Positions 42,401-56,600 of a stretch of 64,000 nt of DNA are shown here, one piece after another. The stretch spans positions 372,001 to 436,000 of the forward strand of contig QYAI01000024.1 in the NCBI GenBank assembly GCA_003988855.1. Direction: 5' to 3'. The position numbers and the translations under genes were made by a program. The notes under the pieces are model-generated. The model searched no databases and had not been told where the DNA came from. It saw nothing but the letters and a program-made list of their open reading frames with translations. The number at the start of each line of letters is the position of its first letter. Position 1 is the stretch's first letter. This DNA comes from Arachnopeziza araneosa (lineage: Eukaryota > Ascomycota > Leotiomycetes > Helotiales > Arachnopezizaceae).

Positions 42401-45400
42401 TTGGGAAACAGCTGATGGAGAGTGTAACGTGATGATTGAGACACAACTTTCCAAAGTCTACGAAAAGATCGATTTGACTTTGCTAAATCGATTATTACGA
42501 CTTATCATGGATCACAATCTAGCGGATTACATCTCTTCAAAGAACAATGTTCAACTCACATATAAAGATATGAATCATGTGAATAGCTACGGTATGATTC
42601 GTGGTCTTCAGTTCTCTGCTTTCGTCTTTCAGTATTATGGGCTTGTGTTGGATCTCCTGTTGTTGGGCCTTCAGCGTGCAAGCGAAATCGCAGGTCCACC
42701 TGCCGGCCCGAACGATTTCCTTCAATTTAGAGATCGTGAGACAGAAACCAGACATCCCATCAGACTGTACACGAGATATATCGATAGAATATGGGTTTTC
42801 TTTCGATTTACGGCGGACGAATCTCGGGACCTCATCCAGCGATTCCTGACAGAACAGCCTGATCCTAACTTCGAGAATGTTATTGGCTACAGGAATAAGA
42901 AATGTTGGCCTAGAGACTCGCGTATGCGTTTGATGAGACATGACGTGAACTTGGGTCGCGCAGTTTTCTGGGATTTAAAGAACAGATTACCAAGATCGGT
43001 GACAACTATCGAGTGGGATGACACGTTTGCAAGTGTCTACAGCAGAGACAATCCTAATCTACTATTCGCCATGTGTGGCTTTGAAGTTCGTATCTTACCC
43101 AAGATTCGGAATCAAAACGACGAATTTCCCGTTAAGGATAGTGTTTGGTCTTTGGTCGATAATACCAGCAAAGAGCGAACCGCCCATGCTTTCCTTCAGG
43201 TTACGGAAGAGGATATTGCCAAGTTCAATAATCGCATTCGCCAAATTCTCATGTCTTCCGGCTCGACGACTTTCACCAAGATTGCCAACAAATGGAATAC
43301 TAGCTTAATCGCTCTCTTCACGTATTACCGCGAAGCAGCTGTCTCCACAGTTAACCTCCTAGATACCATTGTCAAGTGCGAGACTAAAATTCAAACTCGT
43401 GTTAAGATTGGCTTGAATTCGAAGATGCCTTCCCGATTTCCTCCTGCTGTGTTCTATACACCTAAAGAGCTTGGTGGTTTGGGTATGATATCTGGATCCC
43501 ATATTCTTATTCCCACCAGTGATAAGCGATGGTCCAAGCAGACAGATACTGGGGTCACACATTACCGTGCTGGTATGACGCACGACGAGGAGACTCTAAT
43601 ACCAAATATCTTCAGATACATCATCCCTTGGGAGGCTGAGTTTATCGATTCCCAGCGAGTGTGGACCGAATACTCTCAGAAACGACAAGAAGCCAATCAG
43701 CAAAATCGCAGATTAACCCTTGAAGACCTTGAAGACAGCTGGGATCGAGGTTTGCCTCGAATCAATACCCTCTTCCAGAAAGATAGAAGTACTCTTAGCT
43801 TCGACAAAGGTTTCCGAGCACGGACTGAGTTTAAGACATACCAATTAATGAAGAGTAATCCTTTCTGGTGGACCAGTCAAAGACACGATGGAAAGTTATG
43901 GAACTTGAACGCTTATCGCACCGATGTGATTCAAGCTCTTGGCGGAGTTGAAACAATTCTTGAACATACCCTTTTTAAGGCGACTGCTTTTCCATCATGG
44001 GAAGGTCTGTTCTGGGAAAAGGCGAGTGGCTTCGAAGGTATGGAACTATTTCTTTTAAATTTCATTCTTATTGTTGAAGCAGCTTGTCCACAATCATCAA
44101 TTGACAAATTAAATTTTTTTTTTAAATTTCCATTTCCATTATTCAAGTAGCTTTTGCACAATCATCAACTGCCTAGTGCATAAAAACTACGAGTTCAAAT
44201 TTTCTCATCCACATACCATAAATAGTAACTAACTTTTGTCTAGAATCGATGAAGTTCAAAAAGTTGACCAATGCTCAAAGATCTGGTCTTAACCAAATTC
44301 CAAATCGTCGCTTCACGCTCTGGTGGTCGCCCACAATAAACAGAGCAAATGTTTATGTTGGTTTCCAAGTTCAACTGGATTTGACTGGTATCTTCCTTCA
44401 CGGAAAGATTCCCACGTTGAAAATTTCTCTTATTCAAATCTTTAGAGCTCATTTATGGCAAAAAATCCATGAATCTGTTGTGATGGATTTATGTCAAGTT
44501 TTTGATCAGGAACTCGAACAACTTGGAATTGAGACCGTTCAGAAAGAGACTATCCATCCCAGGAAGTCTTATAAAATGAATAGCTCATGTGCCGACATTC
44601 TCCTTTTCGCAAGTCACAAGTGGAATGTTACGAGACCGTCGATCCTGTTCGATACCAAGGATGTTATTGAGCCTACAACCACCAACAAATTCTGGGTCGA
44701 TGTGCAACTTCGATATGGTGATTATGACTCTCACGATATCGAGAGATATGTGCGTGCGAAATACCTTGATTATACTACCGATAGCATGAGCATTTACCCT
44801 TCAGCAACCGGTCTCATGATCGGTATTGACTTGGCTTACAATCTTTATTCTGCCTATGGCCAATACTTCCCAGGTCTAAAAACACTCATACAACAGGCCA
44901 TGGCAAAAATCATGAAAGCAAACCCTGCTCTATACGTTCTTCGGGAACGCATCCGTAAGGGTCTTCAGCTTTATGCTTCTGAAAGCAATCAAGAATTTTT
45001 GAACTCACAGAACTACTCGGAACTTTTCAGCAATCAAATCCAGCTGTTCATTGATGATACCAATGTCTATCGTGTCACGATTCACAAAACATTCGAAGGC
45101 AATCTGACAACTAAGCCCATAAATGGCGCGATTTTCATCTTCAACCCGCGCACTGGTCAATTGTTCCTCAAGATCATTCATACCAGTGTCTGGGCTGGTC
45201 AAAAGCGTCTTGGCCAGCTGGCCAAATGGAAAACAGCCGAAGAAGTTGCAGCCTTGATTCGGTCTTTGCCAGTAGAAGAACAGCCGAAACAGTTAATCGT
45301 GACCCGAAAAGGTCTTCTTGATCCTTTGGAAGTTCATTTACTTGACTTTCCGAACATCTCAATTCGTGCATCAGAACTTCAACTACCTTTCCAAGCTGCA

Positions 45401-46723
45401 ATGAAAGTTGAGAAATTAGGTGACATGATACTCCGGGCAACAGAACCTCAAATGGTGCTCTTCAACCTTTACGATGAATGGCTCAAGTCAATCTCATCTT
45501 ACACCGCATTCTCAAGATTGGTCCTTATTCTTCGAGCTCTACACGTCAACCAGGACAAAACAAAACTACTCCTGAGACCGGACAAGACAGTAATCACACA
45601 AGAACATCACATTTGGCCAACGCTACCTGATGAGGATTGGATTAAGGTCGAAACACAATTGCGTGATCTTATTTTGAACGACTACGGCAAGAAGAACAAT
45701 GTTAACACCTCAAGTTTGACTACCAGCGAAGTTCGTGATATTATTCTAGGAATGGAAATTAGTGCTCCATCTATGCAACGTCAACAAGCTGCAGAGATTG
45801 AGAAGCAACAACAAGAGCAACAGCAACTCACCGCCGTCACAACAAAGACCCAGAATGTTCATGGCGAGGATATTATTGTGACAACGACTTCCCAGTTCGA
45901 GCAACAAACTTTTGCATCGAAGACAGAATGGAGAACCCGAGCGATTGCCACTTCTAATCTCCGAACCAGAGCCAATAACATTTATATCTCGTCGGACGAC
46001 ATCAAAGAGGATGATCATTTTACCTACATTATGCCAAAGAATATTCTCAAACGATTCATCACTATTGCTGATCTACGGGTTCAGGTTGCTGGTTACCTCT
46101 ACGGATCTTCGCCTCCCGATAATGATCAGGTCAAAGAGATCCGCTGCATAGTCATGGTCCCGCAAATTGGAAACACTCGCGATATTCAATTACCTCATCA
46201 CCTCCCACAACATGAATATCTAGAGCAAATGGAACCTCTGGGAATTATACATACTGTTTCTGGAAACGAACCACCATATATGACTGCAATGGACGTAACC
46301 CAGCATGCTCGGCTGATGAACGCTCACAAATCGTGGGACAAGAAGACAATCAGCATGACTGTATCTTTCACACCCGGAAGTGTTTCTCTGGCTTCTTGGG
46401 CTCTCACCCCGAATGGATACAAATGGGGTGCGGAGAATAAAGACATGGGTAGTGACCAGCCTCAGGGTTTCAGTACAAACATGGGAGAGAAATGTCAACT
46501 CTTATTAAGTGACAAAATCCGGGGCTATTTCTTGGTTCCGGAGAATAACGTGTGGAACTATAGCTTTATGGGGAGCTCGTTTGGTTCCATCGAGAAGAAG
46601 CCAGTTCACGTCCATATCGATACGCCAATTTCCTTCTATCATGAGTCTCACCGGCCGCTTCACTTCAGTTCCTTCGGAGAATTGGAAAATCTGTTCGTTG
46701 ACCGAGATGACAACTTTGCCTAG
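39435..46723 (+). CDS. PRP8: Pre-mRNA-splicing factor PRP8
   Basis: Exons 39435-44037 and 44244-46723, giving 2360 residues. PRP8 is the central U5 snRNP protein and scaffolds the catalytic RNA core of the spliceosome. After a short Pro-rich leader (PPPPPGWSSGPPSMGAPPG) comes the PRO8NT domain (KKKEWLRSQRNRFGEKRKGG), then long, almost invariant blocks: [40 protein letters not shown] (linker) and WWSPTINRANVYVGFQVQLD near the 1585-kink region. The RNase H-like domain and C-terminal Jab1/MPN domain (DQPQGFSTNMGEKCQLLLSD) complete it. The intron (GTATGG...TCTAG, 206 nt) splits codon E within the block GFEESMKFKK. No intein is present. The length is ordinary for intein-free fungal PRP8. Divergent from RPL34. 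Confidence 0.98.
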
Positions 46724-49650
46724 AGTTGAGCGGCGCCAAGGAAGTCGACCCGAACCAGAGTGTTAGATTTTGGTCCTGAACGATCTTCAATAAAATTTGG
46801 TTAGAGGCTGGTTGAGTTGTATCCGGACTTGAATTTGTTACACGATATGATTGGCTGAAATCCATCTGGTCATATTTCGGGATCTGCGCGGTTGTGGATT
46901 GACGGTGCATAGAGGCCGTGTGTAGGAAGGCCGCCTCAGGATCGGGATAATTTCAATGAAGGAATGGCTAGGCCTCAGTCAGTCTGTCCGCGAGATGGGT
47001 GTTTAATCGGAGGGGCGTCTTGTAATGCTGTTAGACATTGTATGCATAGATGAACTTTTAAGCTTCTACGGAACCGAGTGACATGTAAAATAAAGTTCCA
47101 AGTCTGTGCGGATCGGAAGTGAGTGCCTGTTCGGGTATACAGTGAAGCGCGGAGGAATGTTCTGCGAAGGTAGGTCTGGGCAGTCTAGAATCGAGCATGT
47201 CAACAAATTTGATGAAGGATAATTAAGTCGTGCAAATCCACTCCGGCCTGGTTACGGTTCGACGGTCAAATAGCCTCTTCTGCCACAGTGATTCGACGTA
47301 GGCATGGATGCATAACACCAGAGACTTAGGCTCAGTCGAAACCCAGGAGCCCTTTCAACGTCGTCGTGAGCAGGAAAGTTTCCCTTCTCCGCAAGAGCAA
47401 GAAGTGTATCTATTCCCCCAGAGGTGGACGGTTCGGGCCTTTTACGCCTTGGTTAGGGCATCTGGTTGTCTTGGTAATCGATAGGAGTGTTCGACCTTCG
47501 CCTTTGGGTCGTTGAGGTCCCATGGTCCGGAGATACCGTTGGTTCATCCCAACTTCCCAGGCGGCATAGACGCGGAGGAGCAGAGGTGCCTTGCTGCTGG
47601 TCGGCGGAGAGAAGGCGGTTGACGCTGGAAATGAAAGGATCCGGAAGATCAAGCTGACCGTCTCTTATGCAAAGGGCCGCCGCCGAGGGCTTACTCGCTG
47701 AGAGGAACGTGATGGTCCGTTGGGGTCGCACTGTAAGACATTGCCAGACGAGCTTGGGTGTTTTGGGAAGCGAAGAGAGCGCGCTGCTGGAAAGTCGACC
47801 CATGCAGGACCTTTCTGTTTCTTCTCCATCTTTCGCCCGCCGGAAACATCACCAAACCCAGAATCTGCGAGTCTGATGATTAAACTCTCACGGATCTTAT
47901 TTTCTATCGGATGGTGGCGCCTCTTCCGACCTGCTTCCCTGCTCCGTCAGAAGATTGTCTTCCCTGCTATTGGCCTTACCAGTGTTCCCTTCCAGAGGCA
48001 AAACCCTTGGGATCTCCGCGCGTTATGCTTTAGCAGAGGTGGGTGTGTGTGCCGCCGAGTGATGGCGCTCACCCCGAATCAGCAGCATTGAATGGCAATA
48101 TCATGCCAATATTGACAGGCTCCTTGTCATGACAGAAGCAATGGAAAAGCCACCAAGCACCAAAGCCCACGCGACCAGGGTGCGATCAGTGAGCATCAAT
48201 CGCGCCTCCAGGCCCAACGCTGATCTGATCAGCATTCTAGGAGGCATTGTTAGCCTACTGATATGAGAAGGGCGTTCTTCAAGATCAGCCTGGACATCGG
48301 GAGTTGCAATGCGATTTCTGAAGCGCTGGCAGCGACTCTCAATGCTCCGCGACCGAACTGGTTCACCACCACCTCAGCAGCAGCCCTCGAAGTGGGAAAT
48401 GTCCTGCGGCCCTGCTGAGAAATGTCGCACTTGTCACCAACGAGCTCTGTCCAACGTTCCGGCCAGCGACAGTCCCTACGAGCCTGAAGTGTGTGCCCAC
48501 AGACGATCAGCTCTCAACCCAAGGCGTTCGGGCGGCGAATTCATTTATTTTTCTTGCGTGTATTGAACGATGATTTCATTTTGTTCTCTATGTGGCTATT
48601 TTTGCGCTGGGCCCTGCATTGTTCTAGTCATTGAGGTCATCTCCGTATAATGCTTGAAGGCCTATCGATTACGTTCTTTTTCTCTATATTAATAACCCTG
48701 CGCATAAAAGCACTCTGAGCACTGTCCAAGCCTAGCGGCGCTGAAGACGTGGGCTGACTGGGTTCAGATCAGGTCCCTCACCTCAATCCCATCCCCCCAT
48801 GCAGTAGCCCTGCATACAGACAGGAGCGTACAGAAGGTTTCATTCTTTCGCTTCGCCCTCGTGCTGTTTGAGAAGCTTCCATGCGGCTTCCAGAGCGCCC
48901 TGCCTTGTGGAGAGCTGACCCGCATCCATCCCATGGACCCTGGCTCAGAGATGATGGCCGTCGTCCTCCCTGCCTGCCAAGGGAACTGAAAAAAAAACTG
49001 CTTTGCCTGCTTTGGATGCCCATGCTCCCATGCTCTCCTCTCGTTGCAGGGTTACCGGCTCGGGATCTCTCTGCTTGGATTCCCAATTTGGCCAGGGCAT
49101 GAACCGATGGCAAAAAGTCTCTAGCCACATGCATCATTCTTGCTTCCTGCTCAACACAAATACCGTCTCGTCCATGGCGAATCGCTGGAGTGCTTTGTAC
49201 AATTCTCCAGACGTCTCTGCACCTTTAATTACTGGCCTACGACACCGCGGTCAATGCTTGCATTGTTGAAAGATCAGGCGGCAGATATAATGCAAAGGCA
49301 TGCCCCTCCCTACAAACTTTGAATCGTGTACTCGTTCTTTACCACATACCACCATTCTACCGCAGTATTGCGGGACAGCGTCCCTCACGGAAGACTCGCC
49401 GAAGAAGTTTGGACATTTTTGTTTCGAGTCTCACTTCTCCCGGCCCGTCAAATGCTTTACTCGGTTCTTCGATCAACTTCTTAATACAGCTTTTATAGAC
49501 AGCACTCGAAACGCGCACAGTCGCAATCGCACTTGAAAACAAACAAGCGACCACAGTCAACGAGCTTTCTGGAAGCACAACGCAGTGATTCATCAGGTAG
49601 TAGAAGCTCTGCCCCCAGCTGCTTCTGAGCAGTTGTGGCGGAATCCATGC
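46724..49650. other. Intergenic, 2.9 kb, between PRP8 and a Myb gene
   Basis: Open frames of 60-120 codons overlap on both strands, mostly with non-ATG starts and no recognisable similarity, so I call none. The right half contains pyrimidine tracts and is G+C-richer. A long 5' leader for the downstream Myb-type gene would be usual for a fungal transcription factor. No tRNA or tandem repeat is recognised. Confidence 0.5.
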
Positions 49651-50614
49651 ATGTCTGGCTATCGACCAGGCCACGAGCAGGGCCACGATCCTTATATCGA
49701 CTATGCTCCGCATTCCGAAAGCCATCCAGACGAACGCGTTTTTGTCCCTCATGTACCAGATATTCAGCACAGTGGCGCTCAAGGCCTCAATCCCCTTCAC
49801 GAGCAACATCTCGGGGCGCATCAGCATCAGCATCATCAACCGCAGCCGCCGCATCATCAGCCTCATTCAGTCTACTCGGAACACGAAATGGCCCACCACC
49901 AACCATCTCAGTTCGGTGGTGGGCAACCGATGATGTATGGACCTCCTCGACAGATGCAGCAGCCCTCAGGAACCAAAAGATCACGGCCAGAGGACCTCGA
50001 GCTGGAGATGGAAGGTATGTCAGGCCAGCAAATGCATCCAGGAGGGATGCAAGGAATGCAGCCTCAGATGCCGCCGCAGTCGATGGTTTACGGTGGTCAA
50101 TCCGTGCAGGCGTATCACACACACCCTCTCCCTAATCAAGGACATCGATCGAAGATTCCTCGGATGAGTGAAGGGGATTCTATGGCTGGACCTAGTGGTG
50201 GTGCGCCGAGCGTTGTTGGGATGGAGGGGATGCCGGCGCCAGCTCCTCGACCTCGGGGCCCTAAATTAAAATTTACTCCTGAAGATGATGCATTACTTGT
50301 AGATCTGAAGGAGAATAAATCTCTGACTTGGAAACAAATCGCCGAGTTTTTTCCAGGGCGTTCTTCTGGCACTCTACAAGTCCGGTACTGTACGAAGCTA
50401 AAAGCCAAGACCACGCAATGGACGGAAGAAACTGTAAGCTATCTTTCTACCAAAGTTCCGAGTTTTGATCTGATATGCTGCTTAGATACAAAAGCTTCGG
50501 ACGGCATTGCATGATTACGAGCAAGAGAAATGGCGAATTATAGCACAGAAAGTTGGCACAGGCTTCACTTCAGCTGCTTGCAAAGAGAAAGCTGCGGAGC
50601 TATCTGAATTATAG
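49651..50614 (+). CDS. Myb/SANT-domain DNA-binding protein
   Basis: Exons 49651-50433 and 50486-50614, giving 303 residues from the ATG at 49651. The first 200 residues are disordered and rich in His, Gln, Met, Gly and Pro (HQHQHHQPQPPHHQPH, GGMQGMQPQMPPQSM), typical of transcriptional regulators. The Myb/SANT region starts at KLKFTPEDDALLVDLKENKS and continues LTWKQIAEFFPGRSSGTLQVRY, a standard three-helix repeat with the spaced tryptophans partly replaced by phenylalanine. The second exon adds a further helical repeat, EKWRIIAQKVGTGFTSAACK. The intron (GTAAGC...CTTAG, 52 nt) is in phase. I cannot assign a target or named orthologue. The isolated position in a gene-poor stretch fits long regulatory flanks. 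Confidence 0.78.
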
Positions 50615-53600
50615 CATTCAATGTCTCCAGCAGAAGCGCCCGCTTCTGTTGGGGACACAGAGGATTATTAGCGGAAATCTTTGGAAATCCTCAAATGTGG
50701 CAGAATGTCGCCACGTTACACAGACATTTTTGCTCCAGGTCTCCTAAGTTTTCTCGCCATATGACAATCTGGAAGAGGACCACTCATCCACCCCATTCTC
50801 CGTGCAGCTTTCACTCGCTCACGAAACAAAACTCTCTTTAACGCGGCTGGAGCACGCGCAGCTTCCGATCAATTGTCGCAACATTGTCGGGGCATAACGA
50901 ATTTCATTAATTCCGCTGGTTCGAAAGTAGGGCAATCGGGTAGGGCAAGACGGCGGTAAGCGGGGTAAATCAGGAAAGGCACGCATAGGGAGGGCGCAAT
51001 TATCATACAATCAGGGCCATGTTCATACCGCATCGCGTATACCCTCCAAGGAGCTTTTGGGTCTGAAGGTTTGGCCGGCGCCAGGGCAATCTCATCTCAA
51101 GACATACTTCCTCCGTTCTTCTACTAGCCTTGTAATATCTTTCTAGAAGGAGTTTGCAACCAACTGTCTGATGCTTTTATTCCCCAATGAATGTTTATCT
51201 TATTCTCATTATAATATCATGTTTGCTTGTAGATTCACTGAGCGAAGCGGGAAGCATTGGATGGCAGATTTCTTTGGCATCTGTTGCTTATTTACGAGAC
51301 ACGACTTGGCTTAAGGTTATTTGTATGAAGCCGTCGGCGTCACAGAAAGAGGGAAGATGGCTTGTAAGATGTATGCCATAGATAGTCTAATAACTAGTTT
51401 ATAGTGTTTTGAAGGCACATTACTGCTCTCTTCATCGTCCAGTCCACATATGCAGACCGGCAAAATGGGCTTCTAGCGCGAGCATTCTCAACTTGACGAT
51501 GGCTGCATGACCCTGGCCGCAGCCTCGAGGTTCGGAATGCTACGCTCAAAGCAGTTCTCGAGCTGGACGTTCACGGCGTCCTGACAGCTCATCAGACGGA
51601 GCAACAGGATTGCAAAGCGGCAATTGTCAGCGAATGACGTGTTCAGCGGTGAGAGGTGGAACAGAGCCTCGATACGTATGCCACCCGTCCTATAGGGCTA
51701 AGGTAACGCCTCGGTCCTAGCGGTCAGGTCAGGTCAGCAAAAGGGAGCTGCAGTCCGCCCCTAGCGAGTGTGGGATCGCGAACATGTCCGCTGGGAGTGA
51801 CGCTCGCGGCATCTGAATCTACGGTTTCAGCAGGGAGCTGGTGGAAGGGGCCAATGCATAAGTAGGGTTTTATAGCATTCATGCGCCGAGGACGATTGGT
51901 CTGGTGTTTTGGTTTCGTCCTCCATCCGCAGCAGGCAGAAGTGCGCGCGCCGCTGGATCTCTGGATCTGCTCGAGGTTCTGGCGAGTTGTGGCGGCGGCA
52001 GCAAGTGGGATGGTGGGGTATGGCAAGTTCGTGATGCTCGTTCCCGCGCCCTCAATCCTACTGTTTGGAAATGAGATGGTTATGCCGCGACGACGCATGG
52101 AGACGACGGTGAGGCTGCTCGATCCCTTCCACGGCTGCCCAAAAGGGTCGTGTCTTCGTCCGAGATTGCTAATCTGATTTTTCTGGAACCTTTTCCCATC
52201 CGCCATCGAGGCTCAGGCTCATCTGCACTCGACCACTGACCAAGGTACCGACTGCAGGTTTCAAGTTGGCACCAATTCTGCCGCGAACGCTACGGCCGCG
52301 TGTGGCTTTACTCAAGCTTGGATATCGACATGACCTGCATCTTCGCACGAATCGATGCACCGAATTGGGGTCCAGGTTGGCCCTTCGGATATTGACTTCC
52401 TTTGACCTCCCACCCAAGTCATTCTTCCACTCGAGCGGCCTTGAGGCATGAATGTGGCGTAGGAAAGCCTCAAACGCCACATAGTCTCCTCAACCTGCAA
52501 AACTTTCCAGGCAGAGCAGCTTGTACGCTCAACTGGGACAAGCTTGCGGATTCATCAGGGCTGCAAGGAGGAGTCTGTTTGAAGCAGATTCACAAGCAGG
52601 TGCAGGCACTAGATCCCATCCGATGATGCGTTATCTCTCAGAAATCGAGTAAAACCAGACAAGAGTTGACTTGCAGATGGACCATCGGTATGGTCAACTT
52701 AGATTTGCTCTTCTACGACCTTCAACTCAAGCCCAACAGGCTTGCCGAGCTTATCACCTGTCTCGAGCCAGATTCTCTCACCGACTTGAATTGAGTGTGT
52801 CTGGAGGATACGCCACCAAGAGAGCACACATGCTCCAGTCCTTTGAAGTGCCAGGTAGCTCTCTTTATCCCCTGCAACGCCAACGATGAAGTATGATAAC
52901 CCTGAAACAGTTCCGACCTTGGCCATCCACAAATCGTGGTTCAACCATCTTCCAAACGTTGTCTGGTTACGTTGGTTCTGTTAATCTTGGGAGTCAACCA
53001 GATGACTGTACTACGAAGATCCCAGCAGATAAGACTTTTGGGCCTTCAGGGAGCCTACTCGTATTTGCCTAAGAGGCGTGCAAGCCAGCGGCACAAGTGT
53101 TGCTAAGTCGAGGAAGACCTAACCTTGAATAGGGTTGTGGACCTTGCGGTGAGAAGCCAGCTCCGGCTCTAGTAGACTTGCACAGGGAGAATGTGGCCTC
53201 CAAGCAATGATGTCAGTCGGTGCGAAATATGGTGTAGTAAGTTGTTCAATCCCAGTCCATGGCTGACGGAAGAGTTCGCGCAATACTTGCATGAGTGAAA
53301 CCAGTTGCTTGGGTCAAGTTGCAGAATAATTTCTTATTCTGCCACGTAACAATCTTTTGTTTTCGCCATAGAACTTCACTTAATAGCTCGGTTGACATGC
53401 AGCACATACTCCAACCCTGATTGAGACAATGGGAAATTTCAAAACAGATACACGAGCGACATATAACTTTAAGTAAGCTTTAGGCGTTCTTCGAGAAGCG
53501 AATCGTTTCCAGATCACGAATCAAAAGTTAGGCAGCATTATCAAACTTTAGGCATCTCAGTGAGATCATTGTGTTCTTAGTGGAAACAGTTGATTTAAAC

Positions 53601-56600
53601 AATTTCTCTGATAGGTTTATGTACTTTTGACCCAATCAGCCAATTTTCTAGCTTCGTGATAAATAAAAAGCCTTCAGCATCAGCCGGGAATTTAGATGGC
53701 CATTATCAGAAGTATAATACAATCACCATGCCTCCCGATGTCTTCTTTGAGCCTTGTTGAAAACAATGCTTCTTGCAAATTAGCTGTTCACTATGTAGAT
53801 CCTTTTGGGTTGCTTTTTGGGCGTATTGGCAAATATGGTGGACATTGTCATGGTTTGGAGAGTTGGAATGCTATTGAATTTCAAGAGTCGGGGCTTTTAA
53901 CAGAAAAAGAAAAAGAAAAAGACTCGAGACCTCCATCAACCAGAAAAATAAATCCTACCGGCAGTGGGTTCATGCAAAGATCCACGAGCGCCTAAAATTC
54001 TGAATGTATATCCGGGAAAGGCTCCGGGCTATAACAGATACTAGCTGGGTTTCCCCAATATTTGTGTTGCTTTTATTACCGAATGCAGAAGATGGGTTAC
54101 AGAAGCTGAGGAGGCGGAAGAAGAAATATAACGCCAAGATCACGCCTATCTGAACCCACGGCCGTGGAATTGGACCCAGTAGCGTATTTGAGAAAGGGTT
54201 GAATATTTCAATCAGAAAATGTCCACGAAAAACTTAATTTCATCCCTTTTTGTGCGAACAAAAATGACCTCGACTTATGGCGCGCACTAAGTTGAGGTTG
54301 TTCAAACCCTGCTCACAAAAGTATTCAAAACATCAACGAGGATGTAGTATTTGTGGCGCCTGACGTATGATGCAGCTTTTGATAAGACGAAGTTCGTGTT
54401 CAAAGTGTAAAAGAAGTCGAGTTTCCTAAATGGGAAGTATTTCTCTACACGTGACTATCACTTGTCAAGCTTTGAATGGCTTTCTTAAATCTTCTGTCTT
54501 CTAGTCATTTCGGTCTTCGCAGAGGGGCGTATACTCAAGCCTTATTGTTATATATTTCTTTCTGAGGACATTTGCCTTGCTCGTGGTAAAAGGGAGGCGC
54601 AGTGGAGCTTTTGCGAAGTGGTTCTCTCAAATACTGGGACCCTCGAGGGACGAAGTCAGGGGATGCTGCACCAATTACTGTTAACCCTTAAGGGCGTTTA
54701 TTTGTGCCAAAAACTCGATCAAGGATTTGTCTCAGACACTATCACCAGCTTGAATCTAAAGCGAGGCGGTCAAAATTCGTCTTCGCCAAAGCGTCAGGAG
54801 ATGGTAAAGTCGAAGCTCAAAAACTACAATCCTTACTCTACTAAAGGCGATAAAAATTCTAGACAATGAAGGATGAGTCTCTAAGAGCTCCGCATTTTAA
54901 GTTTTAAGTGCTTGTTTAAGACGAGTATTAGCATTTTCTAGTTTTTTCTTTCTTCTTTCTCTTTCGGCGAAGACGAATTTTACTTGCTTCGAAGTTGGAG
55001 CGTCCCTCGAGAGCACGGCATTGAAACTGTCACAACAGAACCAGACACGACACCACTCAAGTTGAGCCTGCCTGTGATCTTTCTTGACAAACCAAGACTG
55101 TTTTGGCTCATATTATTTGTAGTGTCACCATGTCAAGTTAATTCCTGTCACCTCATCTTCTTCATGAACTTTTAGTTAGACCAAGCTTAATGAAATCCGA
55201 TGGAGCAGAGCAAATTTGAATTATAACCTCGTCGTTGCTATTGCACTCTGAATGAAGTAGCATGTCGATGTCAGAGCTCTCCACTCGCTTAACAATCCTT
55301 CAAGCCTCTACGGAGGATTCCAGGGTAGTTGGTCGAGATACTCTCAGAGCACAGGCTTTATCGAAGAATATAGGGACAGGATCGCCTTATAGCCATGCCA
55401 TGTTTAAATTTGCATCGTTTGATCCCTACTGTCTCATGGGTTAGCTTCCCAAACATATTCTTATCACTCTCCATGTCATATTGAATACAGCTCCAAGATT
55501 GAAAGAAGGTTAATTACATATCCCTTGCCTGTCATTCTCGACAAATGTCACCCAGCCATTATTCGGGAAATAATTGCTCATCTCCCGCGAGCTACCTTGA
55601 AATGTTCCGTTTCAATGCACCTTTGTCGCTCGCTAATGATATTAGCAGTGAGACTGCCGAACGTATAATCTTGATGTCAAACTCCACATCATTCATAAGC
55701 TCTTCGGAGAGTTTGCCTGGTATCACAGTAACTTTTTGAGACTGTTTATGATCTCATTGGTACATTTACGGATGGCTACACTGGGACGTGGTCAAAGCAG
55801 TCCGAGGAAATCAGCTGTAAGCCTTATCAAAGATTGAACACGAACCAATTTGCAATCCCGCAAGGATCTCTGGCCAATGCTTAAATCGAATATCCGAGAC
55901 CAGATCATGCCTCCCTGCAAATGTGAAAGTATTAATCTCTAACATTCTAATCATAGAGTGCATTTTGAAGTTGAAGTGGTCTTGAGGTCTTTGTTACCTC
56001 TTCAAAGTCAAAAACCTCCTGAAAGTCTAAGCTGATGAGACTTCCAATACTAATTCAAGGTCGAAATACTGTTTTGACCCCTAAGAGATGGTAATAGTGA
56101 GGTTTGCTGTAGATTGAATACACTGATGTACCTGCTTAATCAATGAGCGCGCCTTCTCCATGAGCGCGTTTCCAAGGCTGGGTCTCTTGGGTTGTCAAGA
56201 AGTAGTTCCAAGGCAGTTGCGGCCAGTAACTAAATCATGGAAAGAGTTACCATCTCAAAGTCAAGCTCATAAATTTCATCTCATTTTGGTCGAATTAGAT
56301 TTAATGACCGCTGTATAGATATCGTAACGACCCCCAAGAGCCAGCTTCCTGCGAGGCGCGAGAGCCTTCTCGATCAGTGTTCTGTGCTAAAGAAGCGATT
56401 TTGCTTCTATTCTGACATCATGCATCGAGCACTACTCCTGTATTGATAGTAGAAAGCTATCAATTGTTTGATAATTGAAAATATAGGTTCTATTATCTAT
56501 CATTTTCTTGGCGAGTGGCGAGCGCCATGAATTAGCTTCATGTCTCCTATTTGATATTCTGAGTATCCTAGAATCTAAAATCATTTAGGACGCATCGAGT

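Noticed and set aside
47220..47300. GGTTCGACGG resembling a tRNA T-arm
   Set aside because: No matching acceptor stem, D-arm or anticodon arm could be folded from the flanks.
47453..47803. 116-codon minus-strand frame downstream of PRP8
   Set aside because: No recognisable motif and it mirrors plus-strand frames in the same stretch. I could not link it to any neighbouring exon.
51187..51381. 64-codon frame with a hydrophobic N-terminus, possibly secreted
   Set aside because: The hydrophobic start and short length are compatible with a small secreted protein, but there is no other support and the flanks are non-coding. Left as a possibility only.
51724..52206. 160-codon minus-strand frame in the gene-poor block
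   Set aside because: No domain, no upstream exon that joins convincingly and overlap with a comparable plus-strand frame. G+C-rich composition explains the length.
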